The notes: generated by a model from the letters alone, not told the origin. A DNA stretch of 64,000 nucleotides from Buddleja alternifolia (GCA_019426215.1 CM033402.1:21710104-21774103); one strand, 5' to 3'. Positions 22,600 through 34,510 are shown, counted from the first letter of the stretch. Translations and numbers: made by a program.

Positions 22600-23505
22600 T
22601 TAAGGTGCAGAGTACACTGGCGCTTGATACTGAGGCACTGGTGCTGGAGGGGGAGTTTGAAATGAATTCTGTCCAATAGGAGTTCTCTTCTCGTATCGTA
22701 GAAATTTCTTGAACTTCTTTACCAATAAGGCCATTTCCTTTTCTTCATTTGACTCAACCGGTTTGACCTCGATAACCGCTTTTCCCTTGTTTTTGGTGGT
22801 AGCGATTAAAGTTCCTGATTCAATCGCTGAAGTCGATGTGTCGCTGACTTCACCTAATTCGAACTCAAATGCCTTTAACTCTGAAAAGACATGCTCTGAG
22901 GTAAGTGTCTCCAATGTTTGTGATTCTCTCATAGCAACAGTCTTAATTAAATACTTGCTTGGAAGACTTCTGAAAATCTTGTTGACCATTTCCTTGTTGG
23001 TCAATTCCTTGTCTAATGACGCTAACTCGGTAATGAGCAAAGTAAACCTTGCGTCTAGTTGTTCTAGCGTCTCATTGGGCTGCATTTTGAAATGCTCGAA
23101 TCTTTGCATGGCTATGGAGAGCTTGTTCTCCTTCATTTGTGCTGAACCTTCACACACAATAGCCAATTTATCCCATATTTCTTTGGATGTCTTACATTGC
23201 TTTATCTTGTTGAACAATGCATCGTTATCTCCTAACGCTGAGTAAAGTGCACTTCGTCCAACATTATCTAGATTCGCTCTTTTTCGATCATCTGGCGTCC
23301 AATCTAGTTTATTTTTCTCGACATATCCATCTGGAGTGGCTTCATCGGCTCCAGGTGCTCGAGTTCTTACTTGCATCATTTTGATGGGGCCATCTGTAAT
23401 GACATCACACATTTCATTATCACATGAGCATAAGTATGCGAAAGCTCTAAGTTTCCACGAATCATAATTTGATTCTACCAACTTAGGCATTTTGTTAAAA
23501 GCCAT
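22600..23505 (-). CDS. S1 gag N-terminal domain (UBN2/DUF4219 type)
   Basis: ATG 23505 is about 100 bp inside the primer-binding site and is preferred over upstream non-ATG codons. The product has the plant Copia Gag pattern: an N-terminal NYDSWKLRAFAYL, then the UBN2 core with LSIAMQRFEHFKMQPNETLE, followed by a Pro-rich C-terminus ending at TAA 22602-22600. The zinc knuckle lies downstream in the same frame, so the TAA truncates Gag before its RNA-binding part. By family it forms virus-like particles in the cytoplasm. Confidence 0.88.
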   Translation of the reverse strand: MAFNKMPKLVESNYDSWKLRAFAYLCSCDNEMCDVITDGPIKMMQVRTRAPGADEATPDGYVEKNKLDWTPDDRKRANLDNVGRSALYSALGDNDALFNKIKQCKTSKEIWDKLAIVCEGSAQMKENKLSIAMQRFEHFKMQPNETLEQLDARFTLLITELASLDKELTNKEMVNKIFRSLPSKYLIKTVAMRESQTLETLTSEHVFSELKAFEFELGEVSDTSTSAIESGTLIATTKNKGKAVIEVKPVESNEEKEMALLVKKFKKFLRYEKRTPIGQNSFQTPPPAPVPQYQAPVYSAP

Positions 23506-23605
23506 AATGATATGTTTTGACAAAAAGATTTAAAGCGATTAAGTTTAGAAAGGTGGATCTAAACAAGCAGTTACGCTCGGAAACGCTTAGGTTTCTATTT
23601 TAACC

Positions 23606-23617
23606 GCTCTGATACCA
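23606..23617 (-). other. S1 primer-binding site
   Basis: TGGTATCAGAGC on the minus strand, 2 nt inside the 5' LTR. Complementary to the 3' end of plant initiator tRNA-Met, the common Copia primer. Confidence 0.93.
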
Positions 23618-23619
23618 CT

Positions 23620-25125
23620 TGCTGGTCCCAAGTGGCATACGAAAGGGTCTAGAAGGGGGGGTTGAATAGACCCTGAAGTCTTTTTTTTTGACTTCACAAA
23701 AACTTTCGTATCACTTTAGAAATTTGAACGCTTGGAAAAACTGAGCGCTTGGATCAGACGCTTCAGAATAGTTAACTTAGACTTAGTGATTTCAGCAGTT
23801 TACCAAAGTAGGGCAACGCTTAGATCGCTTAATCAGGGTTAGCACAGCGGAAATAATGTTTAGCGTTCTTTTGGTTAAATTAGTCGCTTTGCAATTTTAC
23901 TTGTCTTTTTCAGAATAATATGAAGTGAATAATATAAGACAATAAAATAAATGACACAATAATTTGTAAGGTTCACTGGGTGATGTAATCCCAGCTACGT
24001 CCTTCTTCTCCTTTTTCACTTGGAGGAAATTACTATGATGATTATCAAAGGATCACACAGAAACTTCTACACAATAGTAATGGATGAAAATGATCTTGGG
24101 CTCCTTGATCACACAGACTTGAGCACCAATGAAGATCGTCTTCTTCAAGCTTCTCTCACTCAGAAATGCTGCCTGAAAGTTTTCAACAACTTTTCTCACT
24201 CAGATGAAATGTTGAGGTTTATCACTTGGGTTTTGTTTGTTTTTAAAAAAGATCAAACAACTTGGAATATCTCAGTTGGAGTTTGGATTTCTTCTTTGGA
24301 AGATGTTTGAGATATTTGTGACTGTTTAAATGTAGATGGAAAGCTTGAAAAGTTTTGGCTATGAAATCTCTAAGCTTTTTCAGAAGGAATGTACGTAGGA
24401 TTTTTGACAATAATTTCTCGTATATTCTTGATGTTGTTCCTTCTTTTTGATTTTCTGGAGTAAGGTATTTATAGGCAATTTCTTGGGATCTGTCTGTTGG
24501 ACACATGTAGGAGCATGCCTTTCACGTAGCGCGTGTTTGTACCTAAAATCTGACATTCCTGAAAATTCGCTGGAACCGATTGGACGGGAGCAGCTAAAAC
24601 TTTGAAAGTTCTGACAGTCTGGTCAAAAGGAGGCTTGTCCACAAGTCACAGTAGCTTATCACATTTAATGCTCTTATCAGGCATTTAATGCAATTTGAAT
24701 TTATTTCCCGTTGGAAATAAATGCCCGTTGAATGATTGCATTTAAGTCCTTTATGACTTGAGGATTTATTTCAAGTGAATCATCTTTAAGTCGCTCGAGT
24801 ATTTGAACGCTTGATTCATGAATCCTGAACTGCGGTCTCTTAGCGTTTGACAGGCGCTAAGACGGAATCTTCATCTTCGGTTGATTTCAGACGTTGGTCT
24901 TCAACTTCTTTTCAAATAGACTCACCTAGAATTCTATAATTGATTCAGTCGCTAAGACTTAGTCTAAAATCTATGAGGATAAAAATTACAAGCCTAAACA
25001 AAATTACAAACTCTTTAAACGCTTTATACAATGATCTATGAAAGCATAAACTTACATTTTATTTGGGGTCTAACATTGAATCCTATCTTGTCATCATCAA
25101 AACATCTAACATGAAATTCCTAACA
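23620..25125 (-). repeat. S1 5' LTR
   Basis: 1506 bp, TGCTGGTCCC to CCTAACA on the plus strand. The duplicated target GATGA follows at 25126-25130. Presumed to contain the element promoter; no TATA assignment is made. Confidence 0.93.
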
Positions 25126-26265
25126 GATGACCTCCAATACTCGTTGGCCTGGCCGAATTTTAGAGGTCATACCAATCTTATCTTAAACATTCATTCCACT
25201 AACACAATTATGAACCCCTAAGAAACTAATCATCTCAAAACAACATGAAAAATCTAGGTTAATATATCCGGGGGTGCTCCTCACATGTCTCGGAATGGGG
25301 AACACTTTTCAATCCCTCTACCTTCGACTTATGTGCAACGTGTATCATCTAAGGGAGATTAATTCTCAACTAAGGTTGAAATGAGCATAATCAAGATGTG
25401 TAATTTTTCATTTTAGACCATTAATAGAACATATAAGATATCATGCCATTGTCTCAAGTTCTCAAGTCTAATTGCACCAATTGGCAAGCTAATATCCTAG
25501 AACAAAATTTGGCCATGCTTGAGTTTTCTCAAAAATTTAAAACAACATACATGCAATCGAAACAATTCCCCCAAACTTGAGCTAAAAACAAGATCACACG
25601 ACATATTGATACCGCCCCACACTTAAAGTCAACATTGCCCTCAATGTTGACACAATCATACATACTCAAAAGGGGAGTAAATGAGAGTACTTACAACAAG
25701 GGTGCTGAAAAGCAACCCTTAATCACGTGAGATCCGCTCCAAGCTCAAATCCTCAACGAAAGATTTTCCAAAGCAAAAATCAACTAATACATGTCATGTA
25801 CTCACGATACAAACCATCAAGACTCAAAGAGAAGCATGCCAAAAGTGCATGCTTGAACATAGCATAAAGAAACAAACTAAACAAGACAAAAACGAAAGCA
25901 AAAAGAAAAGAAAACTTACAAACTTGGGTTGCCTCCCAAGAAGCGCTTTTTTATAGTCATTAGCTTGACTTTACCGAGTCGGCTCAAGGAGGATGACGTA
26001 TGAATGCTTTGTTCAATCTCCAATCAAGAATGAAACTTGGCTTGGTTTTTGTGAGAAGTAGCTTGAGTAGGGACTAAGCAATCATCCACTCAAAAATTTG
26101 TTTAAAGTCCATTAACACCCTTATCATCCTTTCTTCCTCATGCATCAGGTAATGATATACACTATTCTCTAAGCCATGGACACTAGCTCTTTTTCCTTCA
26201 CCCATTGAAGTGACAAACTTGAAGTTCATGATGTAGGACTCGGGGAGATTATTGGTTCTTCTTTC
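25126..26265 (-). other. N1 internal noncoding region
   Basis: No gene. About 20 bp at 25918-25945 (minus strand) reads like GCGCTTCTTGGGAGGCAACC, a block also found after gag/protease in A2 (44515-44545). A second motif near 25610-25660 (minus: ACATTGAGGGCAATGTTGAC, then AAGTGTGGGGCGG) resembles sequence at 48480-48520 in A2. Confidence 0.65.
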
Positions 26266-26616
26266 CTAAAAAAGCTCAACACTAAAAGGATCAAAAGCAT
26301 CAATGCGTAAGGATAATGTAGAATCAACTGGATGCTTAGAAACCTCAAAGTTATCACAAATAACCATGTCATCTCCCACACTAGAGAACAACTTACCATC
26401 ATGGACATTAATTACCTCTATACCAATGGAGAGGGGAGAAGGTAAAGAAACTTCAACCGGGTCAGAAGGTGTAGGAGTGGAAGGATCGGTGCTAGAAGTT
26501 TCTATCTCGAACGCTCGGGCATGGCTATCAGAAAGTTCAAGTGTGCTATATAGTAACCTTTTCAATTTTGCTACTATTTCAGACACTTGAATGTTAAACT
26601 CATCACACTCCGGCAT
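26266..26616 (-). CDS. N1 small ORF, 116 codons, unknown function
   Basis: Starts at ATG 26616, about 70 bp inside the primer-binding site, where gag normally begins. The product starts MPECDEFNIQVSEIV, is acidic and Ser/Pro/Thr-rich in its middle, and ends with an AFDPF segment. The same AFDPF phrase occurs in the acidic tail after the A1 and A2 proteases (for example about 2440-2460). That suggests the ORF is a remnant of that region and not of Gag. No domain recognised. Being open in an otherwise noncoding element makes it worth checking, but it may be chance. Confidence 0.45.
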   Translation of the reverse strand: MPECDEFNIQVSEIVAKLKRLLYSTLELSDSHARAFEIETSSTDPSTPTPSDPVEVSLPSPLSIGIEVINVHDGKLFSSVGDDMVICDNFEVSKHPVDSTLSLRIDAFDPFSVELF

Positions 26617-26684
26617 TGAAAAAAAATGAAAAAATCAAAGCAAAACCAAGTATGTACAATAAAATCAAAAACTAAAATAAACAA

Positions 26685-26709
26685 GTCCCCGGCAACGGCG
26701 CCAAAAACT
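26685..26709 (-). other. N1 primer-binding site
   Basis: Minus strand TTTTTGGCGCCGTTGCCGGGGA directly next to the 5' LTR; the usual site of Athila-type Gypsy elements. Confidence 0.85.
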
Positions 26710-28144
26710 TGACACGCTAATACCTAACGTGCTTGAATAGCAAGTGTACTAGTCGTGGTAGTAATAAAAGTGGACAAAATAAATCCGGGTTGTCGAACCA
26801 CCGAGACTTGGATTTTAGCTTTAGATTTTCAATAAAAGAAAGGACAAATAAAGTAAATTGCAAGAATTGATTGAATAAACGAAGGACAAAAGAGGAGACG
26901 AGCTTTAGACTGAAACTCACGTATGATAAAATGACTAAGGCACATGCTACAACCAAATCTACTCGTCAATATATATGAGTTACTCCTCAAATTATTAGAC
27001 TCCTATTGCTTTGGTGAAAACTCCTTAGTTAACTATTACCCGATGTCTCGGCTCATAATAATCCTATGATTAATTGACGGTTCTCTAATTATGTCTATCC
27101 GAGAATCTAACCAATAACCACGCATTTAAGCTTTAGAATTTCCCCGGATAAATCCGGCTAACCGCACCCAAGAATCTCTACCTATTTCTACGGGAAATTC
27201 CTCATTTGTTTCGGATGATATGTTAATTCCCTTGAACCCTAACCTATCTTCTCTCGAATGACTAGATTAGGCAAGATAGCAAGCATATGATGATCAAGCA
27301 TATGATTGGAATAAAAGCATAAAATTAACACACAAAGCAATAAGAGAATTAATAGGAAAAATCACTTCATATATATTGACTCATAAATTTGGCCTTCACA
27401 TGGCCTTAGTTCTACAAAATTAGCTCATCATCAATAGCTCAAGAAGATCTAGAACAATCATATACATAATTATGAACATAAACATGTAATGAAAGCAAAT
27501 AAAACTCCCTAAGACTTGGTTGATGATGAATCCTAGCTTGGAACTTCAATCTCTAGCATAATCCCCCTTCTTCTCCCTCCAAGATTGATGAATTTCGGCT
27601 CAAAATCCCAGAAAAATTCCTTCCTTCCCCAGATTTTCGAACCCCCCCCCCCCCACTTTTTCCTTTCATTTTTGGCGTTTATACCTTCAAAACCGCTGTA
27701 TCGGCGCCCCGGCGTGACCCAAATGGTGCCTAGGCACGGTCCAAGTGGCCTAAGTGGCTTGGGGAAGAAGTTGACTTGCGCCTAGGCGTGGATTAGGTGG
27801 CGCCTACGCGCCACAATGCGAAGTCTTAACCATTTTCTTATTTTTCACCGCAGCAATCATGTTTTCTTCATAACGTTTTCCACGGACCTTGGATTTGGAT
27901 GATTCAAGTTGCCACGTGAATCGAAGACGGAGATATACAACTTTCTAGAAGAAAACTTCCTCAAATTCGATTTCAAAATATACTGAAATACTGTGTTTTT
28001 GTGCACTTTACGTCGATTGCAGTGATTTTCCACCTTTAATCAATAAGCACATAGATTATACACATATGTGGCATAAATCAAGCGATAAATGAATCTAAAA
28101 CATAAATGTAAGGGCTTAAAAACATGTAAAAATGACTCTTATCA
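26710..28144 (-). repeat. N1 5' LTR
   Basis: Starts TGACACGCTAATACC and ends GACTCTTATCA (plus strand). Followed by target duplication AACAA at 28145-28149. Has an expanded C-run at about 27644-27656 absent from the other LTR. No gene. Confidence 0.9.
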
Positions 28145-28910
28145 AACAATCCCATGGATGTTCCATTAAATGGAATCCCAGGCGAATCTGGAACTTCCAG
28201 TGGACTTGTAGTATATGAGTAATCCGTATAACCTGAGGTTCCATTAGATTTCTTATGCACAATCGAACATGTCTTAATCTGTTACATGATTACTTAGATG
28301 ATCACAAATGGGCAAAATCAGACATGGGCTGATTGTGTCTGAAGGCACGTGAGAATCAAGATGGGATCTATCTCTGACATTAGTCTTGTCAGTGAATCTC
28401 CTATGTTTACATAGCGAATCGACTAGAGGAATCTTCGGCCGAAGTATGATATCTACAGAGGCGTAGGGTTTCCTCGTTTAGATAGTCGAAAGTCGATCTC
28501 ACCGTATTTGGGAGACATAGTTATTGAATTAATAAAGCTTCGACCTTAGCCACTGCTCTAGATTCAATCGGGGGATTAGATGGAAGGATCTTACTTATAC
28601 AAGGATCAAGATCACGAAAGGCATATCTTTATATTCGTCTTTGTCTAGGTCTTCGTGGCCCGTTGCTAGACAGTAACCACGATTTGTAAGTGTCGAGAAT
28701 TAATATGATGATTAATTCGAGATTTGATTAAATCAAAAGAATGATTTAATCTAGTACTTTCTATTTTAGAAAAGCACACTAGAACTTTGGGAAAGTATAC
28801 TTACTACTAGATAGTAGACGAGCTTAAGGGGTCACACACTTAACTCGTGAGAGTCACTGCTTAAATGATGTGATTAAGCAATTTGAGGAAATTGAGGAAA
28901 TTAGGAAAGT
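28145..28910 (+). repeat. C1 3' LTR, part 2
   Basis: Continues C1's 3' LTR after N1. No gene. Ends at 28910 with AAAGT, the duplication flanking the solo LTR. The 5' LTR lacks a counterpart for this part. Confidence 0.75.
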
Positions 28911-30586
28911 TGTTAGGAATTTCATGTTAGATGTTTTGATGATGACAAATAGGAATCTTGTTAGACCCCAAAGTTATGTATGCTTAAATTTCATAGATAC
29001 TTATATGAGCATTTGAACATTAGAATTGTATAGGCTTTATTTTATCTTTTACTTTTGACATTCTTAGATCAAGAAGTCGGTTAGATTAAGTGTTTGATGC
29101 TTTCTGAGTGAGCTTATCAAGACTGCGAAATCTGAAGACTCCAAGCGTCCAAGAAATCAATAGTGAATGAAGTTTGAAGAAGTTCACTCTAAGCGCCTGA
29201 CATGTTCTGAGTGAGGTGTCAAGTAACGAAGACTGAAGTTTCAAGCGTCTACACTTCTAAATAAAGTCTGAAGACTTTTCCCAAGCGTTTAAACATTAAA
29301 TAGTCCTCCAGATTAAATTGAACTTTCAGTTCATGAATGAAGCGTCTATCAAATGACAAACATTCTCCTGAAGCGTCAGATCGAAAAGAGTTTAATGCAA
29401 ATATTCTCAGTGCATTAAATGCCAACGGGCATTTAATTCAAATTGCATTAAATGCTGATAAGAGCATTAAATGTGATAAGCACTTTTAGACGTACGGAGA
29501 AGCCATCCTATTGGACTGTCAACAATTCAAAAACTACAGCACCAACTTTTGTGCAGCAAATTTTCAGGAAAAAGGACAAAAGTTGTTCACTTGCGACAGT
29601 GAGAGACACACGCCCTTGCATGTGTCAAACGGACACTTTTTCCAAGAATGCCTATAAATAGGACTTCAACAACAAGCCAAATACAGAGAACAATTATCAA
29701 GTCGAATTGTTGTTGCATTGAAATATCATTCCTTACAATCTCAGAAAAGCCAAACTTTCAAGAAATTATTCTCTTTGCTTTTCTTCCAATCCTGAGACAG
29801 TCAACTCAATATCTCAAACATTCTTTTTGAAGAAACTACTCTACTACTGAGATATTACAGTTGTTTGAACTTCATCAAAATCAAACAAACCTTTTTAGAA
29901 AAACCTCTATCCAAGCCTCGCGATCTGTGTGAAGTCGAAGTTGGATACTTGCCATATTTCTGGGTGAAAGAAGCAAGGGGATTGAAGTGATTTGGAGCAG
30001 AAATCTGTGTGATCAAGGAGCTCAAGTCATCGACATCCATCTCTCCCTAATTTGTAGAAGATTCTGTGTGATTCTTTGAGAATCATTTTAGTGGATTGCT
30101 TCCAAGTGTTCGAGGAGAAGAAGGACGTAGTTGGGATTACACCACCCAACGAACCTTACAAATATTGTGTCATTTACTTCTCAGTCAATTCTTTCATCTA
30201 TCATATCATTGCATAAATTGATTAAGTAAAACACAATCAAAATTTAAGCAACTAAGAAACCTCTTGTGACGCTAAAGCTTTCAAAGAGAAGACTCCAAAA
30301 ATCATTCCGCTGTGCTAACACTGATTAAAGAACTGAACGCTTAACCTACTTAGTTAAAGTATTCAGATCTTGAAGTCTGAGTTAACTTCCTAAAAATAGT
30401 CTTCATCAGACGCTTCGCCAAAGCGTCAATAATTTTTAAGTGAACGCTTAAGTCAAGCATTAGACACCTCAAGCGTCCAAAAATCTTTTAGTACGAAATT
30501 TTTGAAGTCGAAAAAGACTTCAGAGTCTATTCAACCCCCCCCCCCCCCCCCTTCTAAACCTTTTCGTATACCACTTGGGACCAACA
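28911..30586 (+). mobile_element. Solo LTR of an S1-related Sirevirus
   Basis: 1676 bp, TGTTAGG...CCAACA, flanked by perfect AAAGT duplications (28906-28910, 30587-30591). In reverse complement its ends match the S1 LTR (GTTAGGAATTTCATG at one end, ACCACTTGGGACCA at the other) and the interior is similar but diverged. A C-run lies at about 30534-30550. Orientation is opposite to S1. No internal region remains, the signature of LTR-LTR recombination. Confidence 0.9.
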
Positions 30587-31132
30587 AAAGTCTAGTCCTT
30601 TTCTAATAAGGAATATGAATTAATTGAGGCGATTCAATTAATTCGACTATTTTAATTAATCTTGTAAAATTGATTAAATTAGTGGACTTGATAGAGTCCA
30701 AGTATTTTATTTATTTGTGCTTGGCCCAAGTTAAATAAATAAGTCAATTGGAATAAGTGACATATATAAATTAATCGGGTTTTAATTATATGGGAATATT
30801 TAATTGATGAGTTTAGCCCATAATTAAATATGGAGTCAGGAATTAATTCTTGAACTCCAATTAAAGGATGATGGCCAAATTTTTTAGCCCCAAGGATGAG
30901 GGGTTCGAATTCTTGGTGAAGAAGAAAAGGGTTTTCTTCTTCTCCAAGTCTTGCAGTTAGATTAGGATTCTAGGACTCCTATTCTCTATATATTTGAGTG
31001 CAAGACTAAAACCCTAAGCCTCCTTTGAGTGTAAATTTCAAACCCTAGCTGAAAAAGAAGAGAGTTTTTTTTGTCATCCTTGAGCAAAAATCGGCCCCTC
31101 CCTTGTTCCAATACGATATCATTTTGTTCATG
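30587..31132 (+). repeat. C1 3' LTR, part 3
   Basis: AT-rich LTR sequence leading to CTATATATTTGAGTGCAAG (about 30985) and AACCCTAGCT, resembling promoter and R/U5 sequence. No gene. The right limit against T1 is approximate. Confidence 0.6.
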
Positions 31133-31757
31133 TGTTGAACTGAACGATTCACATATTCCATCTGATGTGTGTGGAAACAATCCATTGGGCCAAGCTGACA
31201 AGTTCATACCAAAGTAGGCCAAATAAGCTTAATAAATCAAGAAGAGGTAAGCCCAAACCCACTGTGACACAGCTGGAGGTGCCAGCTGTACGCGGAGCTG
31301 GTCCATGGAATATAAAAGAAAATGAAGATTTTTCAGAGACAAGATCCAATCAAGACATAATTAGAGATCAATCAACGTATTAATGAATATCCATTAGAGA
31401 TATCAGTCAATGACTTACCAAAGCAAGCCAGCATGATCAAATCAAATCCAGGCCTTTTCTCGGAAAGATCCGACATGATATTTTGGACCTCAAGACTTAC
31501 CTAAATTAGCCAGATCTGCAGAAGATAAATAAGGAAGGTTGTTAGCCCGATTTTACTTACTTTATTTAACCCAATGCCATTCAACTTGTATAAATACGCA
31601 CATTTGATGATGAAAAAAGTTTCTACACGTTTTATGCCATATTATCTCTTACGTTTTACGCAATATAAGCTCTTTATTTACGCATTATATCTAATTATTA
31701 TACTTAATTTCTCATATTAATATATAAATATTATTGGTGTGAATCGGACAAGCATCA
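31133..31757 (+). repeat. T1 5' LTR
   Basis: Ends AAGCATCA at 31757, next to the primer-binding site. The start TGTTGAACTG at 31133 is a guess; TGATGTGTG at about 31161 is an alternative. A TATA-like CTTGTATAAATACGC is at about 31588. Confidence 0.6.
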
Positions 31758-31758
31758 A

Positions 31759-31777
31759 TTGGCGCCGTCTGTGAGAA
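31759..31777 (+). other. T1 primer-binding site
   Basis: TTGGCGCCGTCTGTGAGAA right after the LTR, the typical site of Tat-type plant Gypsy elements. Confidence 0.85.
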
Positions 31778-31844
31778 ATTGAGTTCAAGACGTGAGGTAA
31801 ATTTTAATTATTGTTATTTTCGTAATTTTCTTTTAACAAGTCTA

Positions 31845-33660
31845 ATGGCAGAACAAGAAATGGGTGAAATACGAGAAGTCTTGGAGAACGGAGGTAAGAA
31901 AAAAGTAACATTTGATGCAAATGGAGGCAAGAATGCTCCTGAGACAACAACCAACCTTGCTAGACAACTAATTGGTGATCTGGGAGAGTCCCCGATAGAC
32001 GAGGAGGTCAACATCCAGTCTGGACGGAAAGAAATTTCCTTACAGCCAGAAGGGCAAGCTATCCGGAGGGATACCCCCCCTGCCAATCACCTCGGTGTAC
32101 CACCTGACGGCTGAACAATTGCAAAAAATCATAGACGATGTCGTCAAAATGGCGATGAAACGTCAAGATCTGCAAGATCTGGCAAATGGTGAAATGAATC
32201 TTATGACACCCACACCTGAAAAGGTGTGTATTGCAGGAAATGGAGGCCGCCATGGAGGTTTGGAGATCACCCCTGAAACAAGCCCTAGAAAAAGTGCTGG
32301 AAGGACGGAGTGCCTGGAGTAAGAAGGAAACCAGGAGGGAAGAGAGCCTCGCAGGAAATACCCTGCTCCAGAAGGACGCCAGATGCGTCGATCTGAAATC
32401 TAGGAGGAAGCAAATCAGGAGGGTTGGGGCCCATGGCCTCAACCTCCTCGGGAGAAATTCCAGGGAAAAGTTGCCCCTAAGGCAGGATGAATGGTGATCA
32501 TCGCCGGCATCTTCAGCAAGGCAGGAAGGATGAAGGCAATCACCTTGATGAGGAGGCTAGTAATTATGAATTTGCTCATTCCCTATGGGGAAATCCTGAA
32601 AGACAAGCTAAGAACAAGGCTGCCCAAGACAAATTAGAGATCATGTCCAAGAGGATGGAAGAGATGGAAAGGCGAATGGCAGGAGGAAAGAGGCAAGTAG
32701 AAAGAAGAATCTCATTCACCGAGTCCATCATGATGAAAGACCTGCCACGGGACTTCAAGATTCATTCCATTGCCCCCTATGATGGTACATCTGATCCTGA
32801 GGATCATTTGTACACCTTTAGAAACTACGCCTTGCTGCACAGGTACTAGGATCCAATCAAGTGTAGAGTTTTTCTGACGACCTTGCCCAAGTCAGCCCAA
32901 TTGTGGTTCAACCAGCTGCTCGAAGGATGCATCAGATCCTCCCAGGAATTCATTTCGCGATTCCTGCACCAATTTGCCAGCAGCAAAAGGCACGAGAAGA
33001 TACCATTGAGCCTGTTTAACATAAAACAGAGAGGAGACGTGGCCCTCTGATCCTACATGAAATGCTTTAACGTAGCCACCCTAGAAGTTCCATCGGCGAC
33101 GGCTGAGCTGAAATCCAGTGCCTTCACCCAGGGGCTGCGTGAGGGTGATTTATTCAAATCATTGACTAAAAAACCCGCTGAAGACTTCGATGACCTACTT
33201 AGCAGGGCTGAAAAGTACGTCAACATGGAGGATGCCCAGATGATAAGACGATCCAAGCAAAAGAAGGATAAGATAGAAGAAGAAAGTCGGAACGGGCAGC
33301 GTCGTGATGGACGAGGCAGGTGGCATATGCCAGTGCCTTTGCCTGCCCGGATTCCAGAGCGATCCCACTATCACCCGTTGTGAGGGGGTTTACAACAACA
33401 ACTAATGGAGGTGGAAAATAAGAATATAGTACAATGGCCAGCCAGTTCTGGGAAGCAAACCCAGGGAGCCCCATGGGGTCTTTATTGCCGATTCCATAGA
33501 GAACGGGGGCACCACACAGACAACTGCAAAGAACTAGCCGAGGAGATTGAACATCTCAATAAATTAGAACACATGAAGGATTCTACAGCTAGCGACACTT
33601 ACCAAGCAGGAGGTCATGCTGGAATTTCCTCATTCCGAGGGAGGGAAACACCCTGAAACA
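31845..33660 (+). pseudogene. T1 gag
   Basis: From ATG 31845 (MAEQEMGEIREV) the reading passes through at least three frames. The capsid core is clear at 32720-33260: IAPYDGTSDPEDHLYTFRN, then FLTTLPKSAQLWFNQL, and KKPAEDFDDLLSRAEKYVN. A zinc-knuckle-like CRFHRERGHHTDNC is at about 33485-33526. In-frame stops at about 32847 (TAG) and 33048 (TGA) interrupt it. Function by family: particle-forming RNA-binding protein. Confidence 0.8.
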
Positions 33661-33743
33661 GAGGATGAGGTGGCCCAGGCCGATGGGCAGGAAGAGGGAC
33701 AGGACGAGTTGGACCAGTAGGAAGAGGACATTTCCCTCAATAA

Positions 33744-34505
33744 TTGGGAGCTGGACCTCAACTTGCAGGAGGAAATCAAGCGTCACAGACGACTCCCGCA
33801 GCTAATGATCCTAGTAAAGGAGTCATACACATGATATCCGGAGGATTGACCCCTCGACTTTCAAAGACAAGATTGAAGAAAAAAATTCGGGCGCTCGATC
33901 AAGCACCTGCATTCTTCCTTAATGTTAGCCAAAGTTATCCCAAAGGAGAGATCCGCTTCGGGCCAGAGAATGCTAAAACCGTGATGACACCCCATAATGA
34001 TACAGTAGTCATCACGACCACCATCGCAAATTACAAGGTATAGCGCGTATTCATCGATAGCGGTAGCTCGATGGATATCATGTTCTACCAGGTGTACAAG
34101 CAGATGGATCTTGGAGTAGCTAGACCAGAGGCTGCAAGTACGCCTTTATATGGTTTCGCTGGAGAAGCCATTCAACCTATCGGACAAATCACGCTGCCAA
34201 TGTCTCTGGGAGAGCCACCTAATCGCAAGACCAAACTGGTGAAATTTTTGGTGGTGGATACGCCATCGGCATACAATATAATAATCGGAAGACCCGCCCT
34301 AGTACTATTTGAGGCGGTAATTTCCATCCCACACATGAAGATCAAATTTCCTACACTTGAAGGAGTAGGAGAGGTAGCAGGGCATCAAAGCATGTCCCGA
34401 AAGTGCTACGTGGCCTCACTAAGAAAGGACGACAGGATGATAGAAGACAAGAAGCGTAAAATGACAAAGAGGAAGACCAGGGCAAGAGAGAAGCTGCCCA
34501 TGTAG
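33744..34505 (+). pseudogene. T1 aspartic protease
   Basis: Two open pieces (33744-34043, 34071-34505) separated by a TAG at 34041-34043 (codon before RVFIDSGSSMDI). The active site D-S-G lies at about 34054-34062, followed by a flap region (PLYGFAGEAI) and IIIGRPAL, the usual end of the Gypsy protease fold. It would process the polyprotein. Confidence 0.8.
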
Positions 34506-34510
34506 AGCCA

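Larger units (their letters stand above)
11099..25125 (-). mobile_element. S1: 14-kb Sirevirus-like Copia element with a third gene
   Basis: LTRs at 11099-12606 and 23620-25125 are flanked by perfect duplications GATGA (11094-11098, 25126-25130). The minus-strand order is 5' LTR, primer-binding site, gag, protease, integrase, reverse transcriptase, RNase H, a spliced env-like gene, polypurine tract, 3' LTR. The protease-integrase-reverse transcriptase order marks Copia. The long extra gene after pol and the polypurine tract AAAAAGGGGGAAAT mark the SIRE/Maximus lineage. The LTRs differ at about 16 of roughly 1506 sites by eye (about 1%), so it inserted recently. Even so, gag-pol carries a stop and frame changes, and the third gene a stop. 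Confidence 0.93.
8849..28144 (-). mobile_element. N1: non-autonomous Gypsy/Athila-like LTR element carrying nested S1
   Basis: Two LTRs of about 1.43 kb (8849-10280, 26710-28144) are flanked by a perfect 5-bp duplication, AACAA. Without the S1 insertion the element is about 5.3 kb. The minus-strand order is 5' LTR, primer-binding site (TGGCGCCGTTGCCGGGG), a 116-codon ORF, about 1.9 kb of noncoding DNA, polypurine tract, 3' LTR. No protease, reverse transcriptase or integrase is present, so it must be moved by enzymes from another element. Its noncoding 3' half shares two blocks with A2 (see findings), suggesting descent from Athila-like elements. By eye the LTRs differ at roughly 2-3% of sites. 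Confidence 0.9.
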
